In this document: positions 41,039-45,269 of the stretch, one piece after another
Layout: each line of letters starts with the position of its first letter
Position numbering within the stretch: the first letter of the stretch is position 1
DNA from: Desulfamplus sp.
Lineage (GTDB): Bacteria; Desulfobacterota; Desulfobacteria; Desulfobacterales; Desulfobacteraceae
Assembly (NCBI GenBank): GCA_015231615.1
Contig: JADGBE010000025.1
Span: 1 to 45,269 of the forward strand
Length of the DNA: 45,269 nucleotides
Reading direction: 5' to 3'
The notes under the pieces: model-generated
What the model was told of the DNA's origin: nothing
The model's database searches: none
Seen by the model: the letters and a program-made list of their open reading frames with translations, nothing else
Position numbers and translations under genes: made by a program

Positions 41039-43252
41039 TTATCCAATTATAGGATCCATGCTTAATGCAGGATGTCCTTTTTCCTGAAGGAAAGGCATAA
41101 TCTCCTCTTCAGTGATTCCAACCGTCTCATCTGCAATCTTGTCATAAAGATCGGGAACACCCATAGCAGCACCTCTTTTCATTATACGGTCTTTCAGCTC
41201 TTCTTTGAGCATCTTTGGCATCCAGACCATTCTTAAGAGTCCGCCATCACCAAGTATAAATTTGCCTTGGGTGATGTTGTGTTTTGAATGTCCAACAAAT
41301 CCAGGAGAAGATGCACCACCGCCCATTACACCGGCAAGTGTTGTGAACTTCATACCGCAGGGGGTATCACCTGCATAATCACGACCAACGGTCATAACGC
41401 CATTGCATGATGGAAGCATTGCAGCGATACACTCACAGCAGCCGCAGGTAGTCATTGGATCATGCACCATTGAGTAGAAGTTGTAATGGGTAACTGTGCC
41501 TCTTGAGGCTTTCTTTACAAACTCATTAACACCTTTCCACTGACCAAGTTTAGGATCAATACACTCTCCCTTCTCAATTGGCTGGTTTGGACCTGTTGGG
41601 TTGATCTCGAATGATGCACGGCAATCCATCCAGTTATATGCACCGCAAAGACCAGTTCTCTCTGGGCTTACGGAACATACATGGCTCGGGGCAAATGACT
41701 GGCACAAGGTGCATGAATAGTAGGTTTCAACATCTTCATCAGTCATCTTGTCAACACGGGCATCACGGGTCTGGTATTCAGCTCTTGCCCTTGCTGTCAT
41801 TTTGTCAACATCTTCGGTTTTGGTGAAGAGAGTTACCTGAACCTTGTCCACAATTTTCTTGAAATCCTGATGGAATTTTGCATGGAGAACAACACCAATA
41901 TCTTTCAGGGTAAAGCCCTTATCAATTGCGGCTTTGCTGATACGAACCCATGAAATATCACGTTGTCCTATGTGCATTATGCCTTGAATATAGTTGATAA
42001 GGTGATGAATCTGACGCTCCATGATTGGCTCAAAATCTTCTTGGAACTCACGACCCGCAATCTGGACATAAATGCCGAGCGGGAAGGTTGCACCCTCTTT
42101 GAGATCGCCCAAATCTGGACCATCAACTATTACCTTTCCATCTTCAATCTCGTTCATCTGGGCCATCTTCACAAGCTCGGTGCATTGAGTCTTTCCACCA
42201 CCGCACTGTGCATAGAGATCAGCACCTCTTACACGCTCACCTTCAAAAGCAGGACCAAATGCACATGGAATGTTAATCTCAGTTACATTAACTTTAAGAC
42301 CTCTGACTTCAATTGATCTCTGGCACATCTCATCATGTTTAACGTTGGTTACAACATGCTCGTAGGTGCAGATACCAGTCGGTAGAATCTCAGGAATATC
42401 TGTATCAGCAAGTGTTGGGAAACCCCAGTTTACGCATCCGGCAGCAGCAACACCCCACTCTGTTCCAATATCGCCAAGAGCATTTACAAAGGCAAAAATT
42501 CTATCTTTGTTATATTTAAGAATGGTTCTGTAATCTCCGGGTTGAACACCACCAAAAGCCATAGCTGCCCTGTTTGCAAAACCTAAGGCAAATACAGCAG
42601 ATGAAATATCAGGTCCAAATGGAACAATACGGGTATTCCAGCCAATCTGAACACCAGCCTCAATTAACTGCTGAATTACAGTTTGACCATTATGGTTAGC
42701 AGCACAGAAAATGTAGAGATTCTTTTTCTGGTAATCTTCAACAATCATTTTTGCAATTTCAGGTGTTGGGGCAGCCCCAACAATAGCTGCAAAACCAGGG
42801 GCAGAGCCATCAACAAACTCAACACCACGTTTTCTCAAAATAATGTCATCAGCAGGACCTGTCCAGATTTTGCCTGCTTCAAGATCAGGATCTTCATGTG
42901 GATAATAAAAATCAGGATGTGTTACTGATCTAATAGCCTCTTTAACCTCGTAAGCAATAATGCCAGCCATACCTGCATCAAGAAGAGGTCCAAGATATGG
43001 AAGATGGTTTTTGCTCTTTACATGAGGTGGCAAAAGACCTCTGGCAAATTCAAGAGGTTTCTTGAGATTTTCCAGATTAGTTACTTTAAGACCTGTAAGA
43101 GAGTAAATTACTGGGAGATAATATCCAGTATTAGGAAATTCAACTTTTGTATCTGCATTGTAGGTTTGAAGAGCATTTCTATAAAGACCCTCCACCTCTG
43201 AAACAACCTTATATCCACCCTGAATAGCTGCAAATGCTATTAATTTAGACAT
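41039..43252 (-). CDS. acsB: Acetyl-CoA synthase (CODH/ACS beta subunit) AcsB
   Basis: AcsB joins a methyl group from the corrinoid protein, CO and CoA into acetyl-CoA (or splits it in reverse). The 737-aa protein is full length for bacterial ACS. The A-cluster ligands are clear: SCTLCQSFAPSHVCSVSPER with the next Cys in GLCGAYNW (C-x2-C-x8-C-x9-C) at about 514-536, and the Cys-Gly-Cys of TTCGCCECI at 603-605, matching the Moorella spacing. The N-terminal three-domain half is present, with FANRAAMAFGGVQPGDY. A strong AAGGAGG precedes ATG 43252. It lies 144 bp after cooS and before acsC. Confidence 0.96.
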   Translation of the reverse strand: MSKLIAFAAIQGGYKVVSEVEGLYRNALQTYNADTKVEFPNTGYYLPVIYSLTGLKVTNLENLKKPLEFARGLLPPHVKSKNHLPYLGPLLDAGMAGIIAYEVKEAIRSVTHPDFYYPHEDPDLEAGKIWTGPADDIILRKRGVEFVDGSAPGFAAIVGAAPTPEIAKMIVEDYQKKNLYIFCAANHNGQTVIQQLIEAGVQIGWNTRIVPFGPDISSAVFALGFANRAAMAFGGVQPGDYRTILKYNKDRIFAFVNALGDIGTEWGVAAAGCVNWGFPTLADTDIPEILPTGICTYEHVVTNVKHDEMCQRSIEVRGLKVNVTEINIPCAFGPAFEGERVRGADLYAQCGGGKTQCTELVKMAQMNEIEDGKVIVDGPDLGDLKEGATFPLGIYVQIAGREFQEDFEPIMERQIHHLINYIQGIMHIGQRDISWVRISKAAIDKGFTLKDIGVVLHAKFHQDFKKIVDKVQVTLFTKTEDVDKMTARARAEYQTRDARVDKMTDEDVETYYSCTLCQSFAPSHVCSVSPERTGLCGAYNWMDCRASFEINPTGPNQPIEKGECIDPKLGQWKGVNEFVKKASRGTVTHYNFYSMVHDPMTTCGCCECIAAMLPSCNGVMTVGRDYAGDTPCGMKFTTLAGVMGGGASSPGFVGHSKHNITQGKFILGDGGLLRMVWMPKMLKEELKDRIMKRGAAMGVPDLYDKIADETVGITEEEIMPFLQEKGHPALSMDPIIG

Positions 43253-43396
43253 ACTTTCCTCCTTCGTTGAGGATTTATCATTTTTTATGAAAAATATAGC
43301 ACAAAAACAGAAGAGACTATTTACCTGTTTATATATTATATAAAATCATTGTATCTCTTCTGATGACAAATCATACATATTATTAAGTCTTAAGAT

Positions 43397-45269
43397 TTAA
43401 GCCTCAAGTTTCTGACGATCAGCCATATCCATGAGAACTCTCTCTCTTGCCTTATCAATTCCCAATTCTTTACGTTTTTTGTCGATATGGGCAATCATCT
43501 TATGTGCATGTTCAATTGGGTCTTCTGTTACATCCCATTTGCCGCCATACATCTTTTCCATCTCTTCAAAGAGATATTTCTGGAATACAGGTGCACCCGA
43601 CATTGGTAGATTACCACCAAATACTGTATAAACGCCAGATGTTACAAAATAATGACCAATAGCAATAGCTTTTTCACTCATCCACTCAGGAGCACTTCCA
43701 GCAGCAGGCAGATCACAAAGATCATTACCAAGACCACCAGCCTTTACAACCTCTGTGGCAGCAAGAAGGATACGGCTATTATCAACGCATGAACCAAGAT
43801 GGAGAACTGGTGGAATACCAACAGTCTCACAGATTTCAGCAAGACCAGGACCGCAATAAACAGCAGCAGATTCAGGAGTCAAAAGACCATGAATAGCAGC
43901 AGTAATAGCACTGCACCCTGTTGAGAGAACGATTACATCGTTTTTGATAAGCTCTTTAATTATGGTTATATGGTGTTCATTGTGTTTTGTTCTGGCATTA
44001 TTACATCCAACAACACCTGCAATACCTCTAATACGACCATTAATGATATTATCATTTAAAGTGTAATATGTGCCGCGGAATGTTCCACCAAGATGGTATT
44101 TAATAGATTCAACACTAAACCCTGCAATCTGTGGGGATTTGTAAGGTGGAATCATAACGTCTGCTTTACGATTCTTGAAGTTTTCAATAGCCATCTTTAC
44201 AATGCGTGTTGCATCTTCAAGAGCATAGTGTTCATCAAATTGGATATGAACAACATTTTCCTGCTCCATCTTTGCCATAGGATGAGTTGTGATAAGTTTT
44301 GTATGGAAACATTTTGCAACATTTGCAAGATTCTGGAATACGCACTGAACGTCAACAACCATTGCATCACAAGCGCCAGTAATAATTGCAAGCTCTTGTT
44401 GTAGGAAGTTACCTGCTGGTGGAACGCCATGACGTTGAAGAACTTCATTTGCAGTGCAGCAGATACCGCTTAACTGAATGCCAACAGCACCATTCTTTTT
44501 AGCATAATCAATCATCTCCTGAGACTGAGCGACTGCAACAATCATCTCGGAAAGAACTGGTTCATGTCCATGAACTATGATGTTGACATGATCTTTTTTC
44601 ATTACACCAAGATTGGCTTCGGATTGAAGTGGAGATGGGGTACCAAATAGAATATCTTGAAGGTCGGTTGCAAGCATTGAGCCGCCCCAGCCATCTGCTA
44701 AAGATGCTCTGGAACACTGTTTAACGATATTTTTGTAATCTTGATCAACACCCATGTGAGTACGGTGCATTATATCAACAATCTCTCTGTCAATATTTCT
44801 TGGTTTTACACCATATTTTTCCCATTTTTCGTAAAGAGGCTTTGGAGCGCGTTTCAGATATAGAAGTTCGCCTTCCATTTTACCCCATTCATTGAGTGCT
44901 TTTTCAGCAACTTCAACTGCAATCTCATCAATATCTCTATCAAGAGTTTTGCCGTCAACTTCAACAGTTGTAGCAACATTCAAGTGAGGTGCAACAGCAA
45001 TAAGTTTTTCAGTATCCTTGATTTTGTATGCTGTTGTCTGCTTTTTTGCAGCAGCCATAAATACTTCTGCAACTGATCTGCCATGATCAGAGTGTGCAGC
45101 AGCTCCAGCAGCCACCATTCTGGCAAAGTTACGCGCAGCAATAGTGTTTGCTGTAGCTCCGCAAAGACCTTTTCTTGTATCTTCACCAACTATACCGCCC
45201 TTAGGAAGCGGCAGTCTGCATGGACCCATTGCACAGTTTTTACAGCAGATACCTTGAAGTCCGATATTA
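43397..45269 (-). CDS. cooS: Carbon monoxide dehydrogenase catalytic subunit (5' end outside window)
   Basis: This Ni-Fe-S enzyme interconverts CO2 and CO, and supplies CO to AcsB. The open frame runs off the window end: residues before MGPCRL read NIGLQGICCKNCA, part of the N-terminal B/D-cluster cysteine motifs, so the true start lies beyond 45269. Seen are GLCGATANTIAARNFARMVAAGAAAHSDH, HGHEPVLSEM, ICCTANEV, VVGCNNAR, STGCSAITAAIHG and LHLGSCVDNSR, which hold C-cluster ligands and catalytic residues. It could also be called acsA. It is upstream of acsB in the acs operon. The operon promoter is not in the window. Confidence 0.95.
   Translation of the reverse strand, partial: NIGLQGICCKNCAMGPCRLPLPKGGIVGEDTRKGLCGATANTIAARNFARMVAAGAAAHSDHGRSVAEVFMAAAKKQTTAYKIKDTEKLIAVAPHLNVATTVEVDGKTLDRDIDEIAVEVAEKALNEWGKMEGELLYLKRAPKPLYEKWEKYGVKPRNIDREIVDIMHRTHMGVDQDYKNIVKQCSRASLADGWGGSMLATDLQDILFGTPSPLQSEANLGVMKKDHVNIIVHGHEPVLSEMIVAVAQSQEMIDYAKKNGAVGIQLSGICCTANEVLQRHGVPPAGNFLQQELAIITGACDAMVVDVQCVFQNLANVAKCFHTKLITTHPMAKMEQENVVHIQFDEHYALEDATRIVKMAIENFKNRKADVMIPPYKSPQIAGFSVESIKYHLGGTFRGTYYTLNDNIINGRIRGIAGVVGCNNARTKHNEHHITIIKELIKNDVIVLSTGCSAITAAIHGLLTPESAAVYCGPGLAEICETVGIPPVLHLGSCVDNSRILLAATEVVKAGGLGNDLCDLPAAGSAPEWMSEKAIAIGHYFVTSGVYTVFGGNLPMSGAPVFQKYLFEEMEKMYGGKWDVTEDPIEHAHKMIAHIDKKRKELGIDKARERVLMDMADRQKLEA

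Overview
The window is AT-rich bacterial chromosome. The gene set points to a strictly anaerobic, probably sulfate-reducing member of the Desulfobacterota (formerly Deltaproteobacteria). It has a Wood-Ljungdahl (acetyl-CoA) locus of bacterial type (cooS/acsA, acsB, acsC, acsE and the nickel-insertion ATPase cooC), futalosine-route menaquinone genes (mqnA, an MqnX-like deaminase, mqnD), an MttB-family methyltransferase, and an anaerobic B12 lower-ligand gene. Several envelope proteins are lipoproteins or OmpA/YdbL/YnbE types, so the cell is Gram-negative. The genus assignment is inference; the pathway calls rest on protein motifs.

Layout. 1-4111: tRNA-His, a FadH-type 2,4-dienoyl-CoA reductase, a MoaD/ThiS-like protein and a Spo0M-like protein. 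4200-8457: a co-directional module of an MttB-superfamily methyltransferase, a Cys/Met-metabolism PLP enzyme and an AmpG-like MFS transporter. 8497-11604 (minus): pyrD, mqnX-like deaminase and mqnA with overlapping ends. 11645-14796: envelope proteins, namely two divergent lipoproteins that may share the LPP20 fold, an OmpA-domain protein, and ydbL and ynbE without ydbH. 14871-17520 (minus): mqnD and tsaB, with a DUF2459 lipoprotein between them that sits in what looks like a single integron gene cassette with its own attC site. 17526-22082: lon, nadK and a DMT transporter. 22407-25483: AdoCbl riboswitch, terminator, bzaF (ThiC-like) and cobT, a B12-controlled benzimidazole ligand unit. 25580-27894 (minus): response regulator and chemoreceptor. 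28155-37497: cooC, ctpA, pyrE with a structured leader, a beta-propeller lipoprotein, a LysM protein, an M23 peptidase, gpsA and a TatD-family hydrolase. 37560-45269 (minus): the acs operon, a terminator, an unknown 114-aa protein and an Hpt protein.

How it fits together. The CODH/ACS genes use a corrinoid protein (AcsC with AcsD, the latter not in this window) and nickel supplied by CooC. MttB-family enzymes also feed corrinoid proteins. BzaF and CobT make and activate the cobamide lower ligand, and are placed under cobalamin riboswitch control. Corrinoid-dependent C1 metabolism is therefore the main theme of the window.

The non-coding DNA is rich in structure. A 33-bp perfect palindrome family occurs four times, each time between two co-directional genes of a probable operon (mttB/PLP, PLP/MFS, bzaF/cobT, acsB/acsC). 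A second, about 65-bp element with terminal inverted repeats occurs twice plus fragments. There are also two long isolated palindromes (26 and 28 bp) and a 26-bp repeat pair. Many proteins carry Lys/Asn/Asp/Gln-rich low-complexity insertions.
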